Source: Pycnopodia helianthoides
Lineage: Eukaryota > Echinodermata > Asteroidea > Forcipulatida > Asteriidae
Length of the DNA stretch: 64,000 nucleotides
Reading direction: 5' to 3'
NCBI GenBank assembly: GCA_032158295.1
Contig: CM063246.1
Coordinates: forward strand, 1,583,371 to 1,647,370
Below are positions 44,043 through 54,471 of this stretch, one piece after another. The notes beneath the pieces are model-generated. The model worked only from the letters and a program-made list of their open reading frames with translations. It did no database searches and was not told the DNA's origin. Made by a program: the position numbers and the translations under genes. Each line of letters begins with the position of its first letter. Position 1 is the stretch's first letter.

Positions 44043-45808
44043 GAGATTTTAAGAGCAGAGCGGTTTATTCAAGACGAAATAAGTTTCCAATTTTTCTCGA
44101 ACCGTAAACCTTTGTATGGTTGACATTTAGAGTGTACATTATACTAGCTACAGAAAGCACTCGAATTGACTGTTCACAGGGTGAGTATGAAACCTTTAAA
44201 GTTTGCGATAAAATGAATTATTTCTGAAGTAAATTTTACAAACAAAAACTGAAGTTGGACTTGTTTGGAGTCCAATGACTGCAGTGTCACTTTACACTTT
44301 AATACAGTAATTTCGTCAGTATAATTCTACATCCATCTGTCCATGGTCTTACGTATACTTTAAACCATGGAGGTACTAGTAATATTTTATTTATAACATT
44401 TAATTAATAAGCCTTTTATCTGTTCAGTGGATAAACGTTTGAGTCCATTCGTCTGTCCATCCGGCCAGCAGTGCAGTGTGACTCACTGAGTGAACACACT
44501 GTCACTGAATTAATGACTGAATATCACTGTTTAGTTAAAACAAAAGCACCTAACTCACTGACTCTGCACTTTTGTCAAGCAATATTACCAACACAACAGC
44601 ATTTAGACCCAGCTATATAACTGTTATAAGAACTCAGTATTATTAATATTATTAACACCGCGACGTCATTTTGATTTCGTTAAAAAATACGAAGACTTGT
44701 CATCTCTTCAGTCTTCTTCGATGTGGAGTAAAAAATCATCGATTTTGGAGTACCAAAAACAAGAGGTATTTTTTTGTGGCTGGGTGTCGCAAAAATCATA
44801 GCAGAATGACGATTGTGTCATGAGAGTGAGAATTTTCCTTCAAGGGCGCTTAGTAGTAGTACGACTGAAGTGAAGAAGTCAACATTTTTAAAAAGGGAGT
44901 ACAGCGCCCCAGTTACTGCACTGGGTCTAAATAAATATTACAATTTATTGCCTTGGACATGTTGGATGCACTTATTTGAATTTGTCGCAGAATATCACAA
45001 CACACAAGCAAGGCCTGAGGTGAAATGGAATGGAAAAGCCAGATTTCACCAACAAGTGATTAACTATTCATTCTGCGACATGCAGGAACAACATTGCACT
45101 TGCCGATCCTTGACCTTGTCATTTGAATTTCTTTCACAAACACAACAGGCACGGAAACTTGTCCACCTAGTTGGGTAGTTCAGTGAGTTAGTAGCATGTG
45201 TACATTCTAAAAATTCTATTAAAAAAACCTAAACAACGGGGATGACTTCATGTATGTAGACACTGACCTTGCCTCATTTGATTTGGATATGAGGAACGAT
45301 TATTTTGGAAACTACGAGCTAGCTGTAGACATGGTAGACTTGTACTGCACTACACTAGCTAGTATAAGCCAGTGTAGTAGACAAGTCGTTCAAAAGTCGT
45401 TTAAAAATATATTATGAGCATTATAAAAAGTAGGTTGCACAGTTTTTCGTTGCCCACAGGGCAAGTTGGGAAGTGGTGTTAACAAGCCCCTAGTAGTAGT
45501 AGTTTTTACGAACCAATGTACGTCGGGCTGTGACAATGCGACAATACCATGCTCAATTTCTAATGTATGTAACAATGAGGGCTTTTTTTTATTTTGCACT
45601 GCGACAATTTTTATAATAAGCAAAAGGGTGATTTGTTCAGGTTGGTTTGATTTCACCAAAAATGAGTTTCATAGTATCTCATTTATAATCAATGTCATTG
45701 AAACCATTGAAATGTCACAGGTTTTGAGAATTTAATTTGATTAATTAATATTGAAACAAATAGGCCCAACCGTTAACATAAATTACTGTGTGAGTTGACA
45801 TCACAAAC

Positions 45809-46145
45809 AGGGTTTGCCCTTAAACTTTTGGAGTGACTGGCCAGCAGGACCAGTTTACTTGCAGGGTTTTGCTCTGCCCACAGTGGTCTGTGCTGGAAAA
45901 CCTGCCCGGCACTCGGGATTCCCCAACCACCACTGGCAGAATTTTCTCTGTTTCCGACCACCACACATTTTCAAAAAAACATTTAATTTAATTTTGCAAT
46001 TTCCTTTGAAAGATTTTCAACGAAATGTAAAATTGGGTTTTACCAGTAATAAAAACTAGTCAGCAGGACCACTTGGAGAGAATTGTGACTGGTCCTCATG
46101 TGTTTTCACTGGCAGTTGGCCAGGCATGCCAGGGGACCTCTGTTA
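45809..46145. repeat. Dispersed repeat E with repeat G inserted
   Basis: Outer parts (GGGTTTGCCCTTAAACTTTT, GACCACTTGGAGAGAATTGT) match 10155. The insert around 45880-46045 (TGCCCACAGTGGTCTGTGCT, CCACCACTGGCAGAATTTTC) recurs at 56613-56790. Confidence 0.72.
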
Positions 46146-46365
46146 ACCCTCCTACTGTCAGTGACTCTTGGCAACATTTTCCAGTGAGTTGACCAACCAT
46201 TTGAAACCATTCGACTGCCAAGGTTGTGTACTGTGGCACAACCTGTGCACAGAACTAACTGTGCACTGTGTACATGCATTCCCTCATCATATTTCAGGCT
46301 GGCATAGTTTATCTATCATTCAAAACCACTTGAATGGTATTGAATGGTCAGACAGCAAGAGGGTT

Positions 46366-46722
46366 TTAAAGGGGGTGCGTACAACATTGGAAAGATTGAA
46401 AATATAAATGTTCACAGATTTGCACATAACGTACATGGTATGAAGATGGTCATGGTGGAAAACTTCCCTTGAAATAGTTTTGCTTGAAATGCTAAAGTTT
46501 TTAAGAAATTAGTAAACCAATTAGTTTTTATCATGGTGATAAAATCTGATGTTTGAAAATAGTGAAAACATATACATGTAGGGGTCTTTTACTGTTTCCT
46601 TGTGACTCTGATGACCGATTGAGCTTAAATTTTCACAGGTTTGCTGTTTCATGGATATGTTGGGTTACACTAATTGTGGATACTGGTATTTGACAATTAC
46701 CAATGTTGTACACATGCTTTAA
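46366..46722. mobile_element. TTAA-flanked MITE, family B variant
   Basis: TTAAAGGGGGTGCGTACAAC and ACCAATGTTGTACACATGC then TTTAA. The interior GATGACCGATTGAGCTTAAA and TTCACAGGTTTGCTGTTT ties it to family B. Inserted at the end of a 125-bp dispersed repeat whose GACAGCAAGAGGGTTT breaks at the TTAA. Confidence 0.82.
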
Positions 46723-46866
46723 GGGAGAATGCTGATAAAGGTATTTCTAATGTACATGGTGACATAATGTTTATTTTACATGAACGTTAATCTCTGGCAC
46801 AAACTGTATTTTGTTTTCCTTGCTAGTTGTTGTTTGTTCACCAATCACCGAAGAAATCAAGACATA

Positions 46867-49800
46867 ATGCCCAGAAAGAGGAGGACAAAGGTGGTGCAGC
46901 CGAGCAAAGCATCGGCACCATCCGGAGACGACGAGAGCAGTAACTCCAGCAACGAACACAAGAAGGAAAAGCTGGAGTTGTACCTCAAGGATTTTGACAT
47001 GAGAGGTGAGTCACCAGATAGTGCTGTTTTTTTTTTCTTTTGTTCCATTTTAAAGAAAATAAAAGTTATTAGTAAACCACAAGGGAGACTGACTGGGTAC
47101 TGTGTAAATTTTGAATAATTTAAGTTGGGGAAAAAAATTGACCAGAGTGGGACTTGAACCAACATGAAAGGCTAGATGACTCAGTTGGAAGAGGGTCGGC
47201 AGGTAAATCCGGAGGTCACAGGTTCGAATCCCGCTCTAGTCAATTTTTCTTCGTTCAACCCAAAGTCAATTTTGTGTTACAAGAGTCTTTTTTTTCCCTC
47301 AGTGGCCAACTGCCTGCTTCAAGCAGACAATGAGTGCAAGGCAATATGTGCAGCCATCAATCACGCCTGTATGATGGAGCTATTAAAACTCCCTAAGAAT
47401 ATACGAGACATGACAAGGGCAGAGTTTATGGGTAAGTTTGTTCCTTAAAAATCAGGGCCTGCTTTCATGGTACTGCTTACCTTAGAATTATGCCCCTTCT
47501 GGCCCCATGGATATCACACAATTTTATGGGCTGGAAGAAGTGCAGAATTCTGCAGAAAGCTGTGCCTTCAAGTTTTGCCCTTTAGGCTAGCACAAAGTGT
47601 TTTCTTTTAGGCAATCCTTGGGGCTCCAGCTGTTTCTCTTTCCTTCCTCTGTATTTTAATTGCCCGTGCTGTATCTTTTGATGTTTTTACCAATGTGCAT
47701 TATTGTACTTTTTATCCGCCTGAAATTTGAAATAAATATAAATATATAAATATAGGAACAAACCTTGAATTGGCGCAAAACTGTCTAATTCTGTACATCA
47801 CCTTCGGATAGGCCTGCGCGTTTACAGGGTAATTTTGGAAACAAGTATCTGTTTGCTGCAACGATCCAGGTCTCGTGTAAACGAAAATGGACCAAAAAGT
47901 TGGGGCACCATCAAGAGTATAAAATGGTATAAAACTAATGATATATTCAGATTATATAGCGCTTTATTACACCTCAGGGCATCTCAAAGCACTCATTGTT
48001 TTTTCTACGAGCACGATAAGGTTTCGAACCGTTTGTGAACCATGAGTTCAACTGACTTTATTACTGTGTCTGAACGACCTCACAGTCTGATAGTGTTTTT
48101 TTCATGTTTGCCACCTTAGCCAAGGGAGGTAGTGTCAACAACAATATGCTACATCAAGTGACAGAGGTCGTTGACTCTTTGACCTCATCAATCCTACCCA
48201 AGAACCTTGCAACAACAGCTTCATCTGCGAAGACGGTCTCTTCATCCCAGGGCGACTCTTCAGCATCTGAAACAGCTCAAGGTGCAGGATCGACAGCCAC
48301 TAAAAAGGTTTGTCCAACTTGACTTTCCCTCTGGTAATCAGGGTTCTTCCATAGGATTTTTCATAACTGTGGGGCTTTCTGGACCCAAGTTTTGGAAGTT
48401 TGGCCTATAAGCATGCTGAATTAAAATGAGGTCCTAGGTATTGTTGACCACAGCATGAAAAGACATTGAATGGTCATACAGTACAAGGGTTAACTGTAGT
48501 GTATAGATGCATCAATAACCATAGCAGGCTGGCATAATTCAAAACCTTGGTGGGTGATATTGAATGGTCAGACAGTTGAAAGGTTGACTTTGTACTATGT
48601 GTGCAATCACCGAATGATATACTGCAGGCTGGCATAGTCTATCTATCATTTAAACCACAGTCAATGATATTGAATAGACAGATAGTAGGATAGTTCTAGT
48701 TTTGCACACTGTTAATTTATTACTATCATGCCAATGTTGTACACAGAAAGCAGGCAAGGGAAGGAAGCGTACCACCACAGCGACAACATCCAAACGCAAA
48801 ACACGGACGAAGAGTGTTCTGGGCACAAACCAAGACGATAATACACAGGGAGGTGCAGAACCACCACAGACTCTCCGCCGGTCTACAAGGTATGTTAGTG
48901 CAGTGCTCTTGGCAGTGGCATGAAACCCCTCGATCCCCACTGACAGTCTTAAGGAAATTAAGAGCTACGATTATCACAGCTATGGCAGTGGAGATACAAT
49001 TATCCACCATCAATGTCATAGAGTGTTGAAAGTGTTAACACCATTTTACTAACAACCTTTGACAATTCATAGCCACTTTTCACCTGACTGCTCTGTTACA
49101 AGAATTGCTATACTTGTACTTGATTTATCAGATGAAAGTAGATGTTACATCTAAATGTTGCAGTACCCGCTGCTAAAAAATATAGGATTCAAACTGCCGC
49201 TAGCTACTGGGGTGGTCTAGCGGTCAGACATGTGCTCTGACAGCACGGCAAAGGTCGTGGGTTCAAATCCCACCCAAGTGATGTGGCCTGTAGATTTTTT
49301 TTCCACAGGAATGGGGGTGGGGGAAGTACTGCGTATATAGTGCTTTTAATACACATTACGAGTGTAACGGATTGCCCTTAACTTTTTTAAGTGACTGGCC
49401 ACTCATTTCACTAGTCCGCCAGCTGTTTCACCAGTCTTGTTCAACACTGAACTAGCCAGCCGGATCACTTGGGGTGAATTTATGACTGGTCTTCAGGTAT
49501 GTAAACTGGCATTTGGCCAACAGACCACTGTTAAGGGAGAACGCTGATTGTACATTATTGTTATGTTCTATTGTCATTTATCTTCTTGATGGAAAACGAC
49601 TCTGCTGAGGGTCAAACATGAGGCCATTGCTACTTGTTGATACCCCAGGGTTATTTTTTTTTGCGGTAATCAGTTTGCTACAGCCTTTTTTTTGGCTTCT
49701 TTCTCCTTGTCATTTATAGGAAAACAGCCAGGAATATGTTTGTGACACCAGCTGCAAGGACTGGAAAAGCCAAGGCAATGGCTTCAGGGTGGGAAACACC

Positions 49801-51616
49801 AGCGATCACCCCCAAGTTTGATCCCAGGTCGGTTTTTATCCAAGCCCTTGGTGACATTCAAAATGAAATTAGGCTCTGTTGCTGGGGTGGAAAACATTTC
49901 AGAGCTCCATAATTTAATTCTACTCAGAGGCAGCAGGTTATTCAGATTCAGAAGAGGGTCTTCCAGTACATATTTGCCAGTGCAGGCCTGGAATTACACG
50001 GAGGCCACAGAGGCCATGGCCTCAGTTGCCCTGCTCTTGGCCTTGGTGCCCCTTCAAAAGTTTGCCATAGACTTTAAGATTTTCCAATGGAAGTGCCCTT
50101 TAGCAAAATGAAAATGGCCTTGCCCTCTCTTAGATGAAATTCCAGACCTGCAGTGAATACAAAATCTATTTTGAAGCTTTGGCCACCCTTAAGCTTGACA
50201 CACTCCACGATAGCAGAACACACATATGCAGGGATTTTGTTAATAAAGTCAAACTGCACTGATAGATTCTCAGCCTGGTTTCCTGCCTTTGAGTACACCT
50301 CCTCCATGATAATAAGGAAGACAAACCAATATGGATCCTTCAAGTGCAATACAAAGCAGTTCAAGGGCAGCCCCCCCTCCATACCTGACATGTCATCTGA
50401 ATGATTAATTTGTGTACACTACAGTTTGTTCCCATCATTGTTTATTTTGAAAATGTGGTTTCAATCTTTATTTTTTTGTTTGTTTCTTGCTTTAAATTTT
50501 GTTTAAACCCTTTTCCATGTACTTTTAATGTTTTTAAAAATTGTAAAAGCAAAATGAAATTGGGTCACTTGACTGCAAAGTTTTGAATGTTTTTAAATAT
50601 TCCATAAACCATAAACCGTGCACCATAAACCCAAAACAAACCATAAACTGTAATCCGCAAATCAGCCAGGACCAACTCTCCTCCAGCCGGACCAGAAAAA
50701 AAAATTGTTCATGCTTGCATCCCCCAACCATTTGATAATATTTTTTCTTCCTGACCAGCTCCTTTTATTTTTATTTTTTTCACATGAAATTGAACCTTAC
50801 AAATGCTGTATTATTTTACTATTGGTTGGTGTGAAACACGTGTTTTGTTGTAAAACTGTCTATTTCAGGTTACCAGTGACGCCATCTACGTGTGCGGTAC
50901 GAGAAGTTAAACCGGGAGAGACTATGATGTCACTGTCAGGGAGCCCCCTCGTTTCACGTAGTGCTAAACCAGAGGGGAACATCATCACATTCGGCGATGG
51001 AACAGTGAGTAACGGCCATTTTGGGGGCGTTTTGAAAAAAATTTGAAACGATTGCTCAGGCCTGTATGCTTCGTTCTAGAAAGGGAAAGGGCACCAAGGC
51101 ATTCTCTCCTCGGTAAAGGGCACCCTGTGAGGAAATTGTAAATCTCCATTGGAGCATTTGAAGGGCACCAAGGCCTCCGTTGCCTTGTGAAGTATCAGGC
51201 CTGATTGCTCCACTCACTTTTAAAGGGGACTCAGAACGTTGAAGTGCAGTCAAATGCAGTGATATTGCCATTGCTTCGTCCGAGACTTCAATGTGAATAC
51301 TGCATTATTGACTTGTCATAAAGTCCCAAACTTTGCACCGACCACTGTGGGCAGAACCCTTCATCAAGACCACACCTTTGGTTTTTTTCTCGTTCTTAAC
51401 ACCTCCTTGTGAAAAAAAAATATATGTATTCATTGAAAATTCTGGGTTTTATTTTTTTGTACTTCTCAGGCCTTGGAGATTGGTTCATCTCCTCAGGTAG
51501 ACATGAGCATGGATGAAACGACACGTAAAAATATCCGTCTACTGCAGGACAACCTAGCTAAGATGATGAAGACCTTCACAATGGGCCAAGAAAACAGCAA
51601 GGATGTACCCCCCTGA
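46867..51616 (+). CDS. CDCA8: Borealin, chromosomal passenger complex subunit, complete
   Basis: Seven coding exons, all GT-AG and in phase: 46867-47005, 47303-47431, 48120-48307, 48747-48889, 49720-49827, 50869-51004, 51470-51616; 329 codons and TGA (human 280 aa). The N-terminus MPRKRRTKV.. leads to KLELYLKDFDMR and LLKLPKNIRDM, the helical segment that in human (LASFLKDFDREV, ILRLPKALREM) forms the three-helix bundle with survivin and INCENP. The middle is Ser/Thr/Lys-rich and disordered. Conserved phosphorylatable motifs TPKFDPRLPVTP and SGSPLVS match human TPRFDSRVFKTP and NGSPL. The C-terminus (ETTRKNIRLLQDNLAKM) corresponds to the borealin dimerisation domain. The complex directs Aurora B at centromeres and the midzone. 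The ATG has no competing upstream start in frame, and the exon is preceded by a possible 5' UTR acceptor. Confidence 0.93.
47145..47265 (+). mobile_element. SINE S1 tRNA-like module
   Basis: GGCTAGATGACTCAGTTGGA and GGTTCGAATCCCGCTC (B-box), tail CAATTTTTCTTCGTTCAACC. Ends 38 bp before the acceptor of CDCA8 exon 2. The acceptor-stem halves do not pair, so it is not a functional tRNA. Confidence 0.75.
48440..48700. repeat. Two to three copies of the 125-bp dispersed repeat
   Basis: TGAATGGTCATACAGTACAA, TATTGAATGGTCAGACAGTT and GCAGGCTGGCATA(G/A)T repeat in order. CDCA8 intron 3. Confidence 0.72.
49203..49282 (+). repeat. tRNA-like sequence (SINE head or tRNA relic)
   Basis: An A-box TGGTCTAGCGG and B-box GGTTCAAATCC at normal spacing, with a T-arm GTGGG/CCCAC and an anticodon-like stem GTGC/GCAC. 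The acceptor stem is poorly paired and the nucleotide before the would-be anticodon is C instead of T, so a working tRNA is unlikely. CDCA8 intron 4. Confidence 0.45.
49983..50155. repeat. Dispersed repeat D, inverted
   Basis: CAGGCCTGGAATTACACGGA to GATGAAATTCCAGACCTGC, the complement of the 22730 and 33535 copies. CDCA8 intron 5. Confidence 0.85.
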
Positions 51617-52523
51617 ATGACACCTGCTTTTTTTTATACCACGTTGGGTTCCCCTAATGTATTTCTGTACAAAAACTTCATAACTGAGTCTTGGGACTTT
51701 ATTAATAGGGGATTAAAAGAGTGGTGAAGAGGTCTTAAACGGCAGTACGCCCGGCAGGGTCTTGGCTGTTATCGCAGGGCCATGATCCCTGCAAGGTCTT
51801 ACTGCCATTTAAGACCCAATCACTACTCTTCTATAGACCTTTTCATTGTTGATAAACAAACCGCGCTGGTTGGCATGGACAGCCGAATGTTGACAAAACA
51901 TTCAATGGTGTTAACAGACAATGTGACCAAATTCATCACTTTTGCAAATTTTTATTTGACACAAATATATCCCATGGTTAGTTGCTTTGTTTCCAACAAA
52001 CTCAACAGTATTTTTTGAATATTTGTGTAACATTGTTATGTAACATCGTTACAAACTGTGGCTATCTGTTTTTTCTTTGCATTTATGGCTTTCCCTAGTT
52101 TCCCAACCTTGGTTGGCAAAAACTCGGGCTGTGGTGTTGCAATAGAAAGGTCTATTCCCATTTATAAATGCCCTTTTTTTTATCGTGTAATAATGTGAAA
52201 AAGTTTGTACAACTTTTTGGTTTGTTAACTTTCTATACCTATCACAAATTTGATACGCTCTTTCAGAGTGCACACGTTCCAATCTTTGATCGAGTCAGAC
52301 CTTTTGAACTGTAAATAATGTTATAGTCATAGTTATTAATATACCTCCTAGTATTGTATGCGTTTTTGAAGGACTCGTGCTTTAATTTCAGATAACAGCT
52401 TGTTTTTACAGTAGTGAGCACCTGGCCGAATTTGTTTAAAAAAGGTCTGAATTAACTTAGTATTTTGTGATGTGCCTTTCTGCCAGTGTGAACCATGATC
52501 TTGGTTTATGCACATATAATATT

Positions 52524-52600
52524 GTCAAGTAATGAACCACAAGGGAAACTGACTGGGTAAATTTACCCATGTCAGTTTCCCTTGTGGTTCATTACTTGAC
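52524..52600. repeat. Perfect-arm hairpin downstream of CDCA8
   Basis: GTCAAGTAATGAACCACAAG ... and its complement CTTGTGGTTCATTACTTGAC, 77 bp with almost no loop. The arm sequence (CCACAAGGGAAACTGACTGG) is also the end of S1-type elements at 63827 and of 47080-47100. An AATAAA follows at 52607. Confidence 0.92.
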
Positions 52601-52606
52601 ATTTAA

Positions 52607-52612
52607 AATAAA
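52607..52612 (+). terminator. Candidate CDCA8 polyadenylation signal
   Basis: AATAAA 990 bp past the CDCA8 stop and directly after a 77-bp hairpin. Positional evidence only. Confidence 0.3.
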
Positions 52613-52653
52613 AAAGTTGCATCCCCTCAAGGTGATCCCGTGGCTGCTGCTTC

Positions 52654-53060
52654 CCAGGTTGTATCGTAAACTTGGGTGTGATCCCTGGCTACACGGCAGT
52701 TAACGGTTGCATGGCTTCTGACTGTCACCCCCGAACAAAGATATTGACAAAATAGGGAGACCGCCAACATAGGGCTAGATAGCTCATTGGTAGAGCGCCG
52801 GTACGTTAATCCAGAGGTCGTTGGTTCAAATCCCGCTCTAGTCAATTTTTTTTGTTCAACCCCAAACATATAATATTGAGTACATTTTGACATTGTGATG
52901 CTTCTGACTGGCACCCTGAACAAACTTAGAAATTGACAAAATAGGAAGACTGCTGCCAACATGAGGGCTAGTTGGCTCAGTTGGTAGAGCGCCAGCACGT
53001 AATTATCTTGAGGTCGCAGATTTTTTAAAATCTCGCTCTAGTCATTGTTTCTTTGTTCAA
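52654..53060 (+). mobile_element. Two tandem S1 SINE copies
   Basis: The first (52654-52862) is complete: TTGGGTGTGATCCCTGGCTA, GACAAAATAGGGAGAC, tRNA-like GATAGCTCATTGGTAGAGCG, B-box GGTTCAAATCC, tail GTTCAACCC. The second (about 52899-53060) repeats it from GCTTCTGACTGGCACCC; its B-box is replaced by a T-run. Confidence 0.8.
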
Positions 53061-54471
53061 CCCAAAATTATTTATATTTTACCCAGTCAGTTTTCCTTGT
53101 TTGTTACTCAATATAACATTTTTAAAATGCAAATTATGACTTGTAAATAATTCAGTAATCCAAACTAGATATGATTAGGCCAATCATTAACAGTAGGTAA
53201 ATACATAAATCAATGGTTTGGGGTAAGTACTTTTAATTCAGTTTTGAGTAAACACAAAAATACAACGACCCAGAAAGTAATCAAGAATCATCACTAATGA
53301 TGTTTTTGTGGTGCTTTAAACCAGCTTTGTAAATATGACGTTAACCTTTGGATTAAGGGGTATGAAAGTTAATCTTTGGGCTAAGGGGGACAGAGGGCAG
53401 GATTGATTGACCCAAAAATTTTACACAGATAAAAACATAAAGACCAATTTATATTACCGAGTAAAAGTCCAATTTGTTATTACTTGTTTTTCTTTTCCGC
53501 ATTTTCCGGACTGTTTTGCGCGAGTCTGGAAGAAAGACAGTGCATCATAAAAGTGGTTCTTAAGTCTTACAAATTAATATGAAATTTTACAAATGGCAGC
53601 AAAACATTAAAGTAAACACAATGAGTATAACAACATGTTAAAATGTACTAAATTGTTTTATTTTGGCGAGTATGGTTTTGGTGTTTTGGGATTTATTTTT
53701 GCTTTGGTAGTAGTAGAAGTAGTAGTAGTACATGTACAACCCACCTCTTTTGCAGAGGGTGGGGGTTAAATCCGGGTGGTTGAAGTCTACAGGCATGATA
53801 TTCTTTCTACATAATTGTCTGATTTCTGATTTTCTTTTGCCCTTTGGAAAAAAAACAGAAAATTTGTTTTTAAATAGTCTGAAAAGTCTATACCATCTGC
53901 AGGCCACAGTCCTAAAATGAATTGTTCCTTTTCTCTGAGGGTCGAATATCATGCACTGTACATTCCATGGTCTTTCTGGCAGGCAAGATACTGGTCACTT
54001 TGTAAATTTTACATTTTGTGTCATTATCTCCACATAAATTCAAGACTTATAAAAATAAAGTGTGCCCACTTTCTTCATATAAAAAGTTGATAACAATCAG
54101 GCAGTGTAATCTCCATAAAATATAAGATTTATTGCTTTCTTCCATTGAGGTGTGACTACACGCTCTGTGTGACTCTTTTGTAAACGCGTTGGCATTTCAT
54201 AGGTTACATGATCCACAAAAAATGAGGTAAAAAACTAAATTTGCCGATGACAACGACCGTCAACTCATCACGAAATCCCTGCAGGACTGTAGTGAGCACT
54301 AACCCCGGGCCCAACGGTGATGTGACGGTCGTAGACGGCTGTTGGGGGTAAAGGTTGACGGTTGACGATACCGACCGAACACATGTTGCGCGCGGTATGT
54401 TTTGACTTGATGTGTGGACTCGACTATGGATGTTTGAAGTTTTCTGATGGTTGGTGGCATGAGGAAGTAAA
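53061..54471. other. Intergenic region between CDCA8 and NBN
   Basis: AT-rich; no exon recognised. A minus-strand frame at 53638-53952 is low-complexity at its end (Tyr run from a GTA/GTAGTA array at 53708-53733) and has no family match. GC content rises at 54240-54400 (GTCGTAGACGGC, GCGCGCGGTAT), plausibly the NBN promoter. Confidence 0.4.

Larger units (their letters stand above)
43575..46866. other. Upstream region of CDCA8
   Basis: No coding exon recognised. A probable promoter zone lies around 43900-44180, with CCAAT near 44011, an NRF-1-like site at 44031 and a good donor (CACAGG|GTGAGT at 44181) that could end a 5' untranslated exon spliced to about 46827. Further right come family E/G repeats (45809-46145), a 125-bp dispersed repeat (46150-46365) and a MITE. 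Confidence 0.45.

Noticed and set aside
44719..44766. ATG TGG frame followed by GTATTT, similar to an NBN first exon (MW start)
   Set aside because: It lies upstream of CDCA8. The start at 54472 has the right phase, position and donor for nibrin.
44813..45178. 121-residue plus-strand ORF
   Set aside because: No family features, an odd composition, no splice signals and no repeat support; treated as chance.
47171..47250. Possible functional tRNA gene (good A- and B-boxes)
   Set aside because: The acceptor stem does not pair and the same sequence with the same tail recurs at 35727 and 52769, so it is SINE-derived.
48650..49029. Antisense ORFs of about 96 residues rich in Cys, Val and Leu
   Set aside because: They are the reverse strand of CDCA8 exon 4 and its flanks, which has clear splice sites and phase on the plus strand.
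53638..53952. 104-residue minus-strand ORF with a Lys/Arg-rich part
   Set aside because: Ends in a Tyr run from a TAC/GTA microsatellite and has no recognisable domain; not enough to call a gene.
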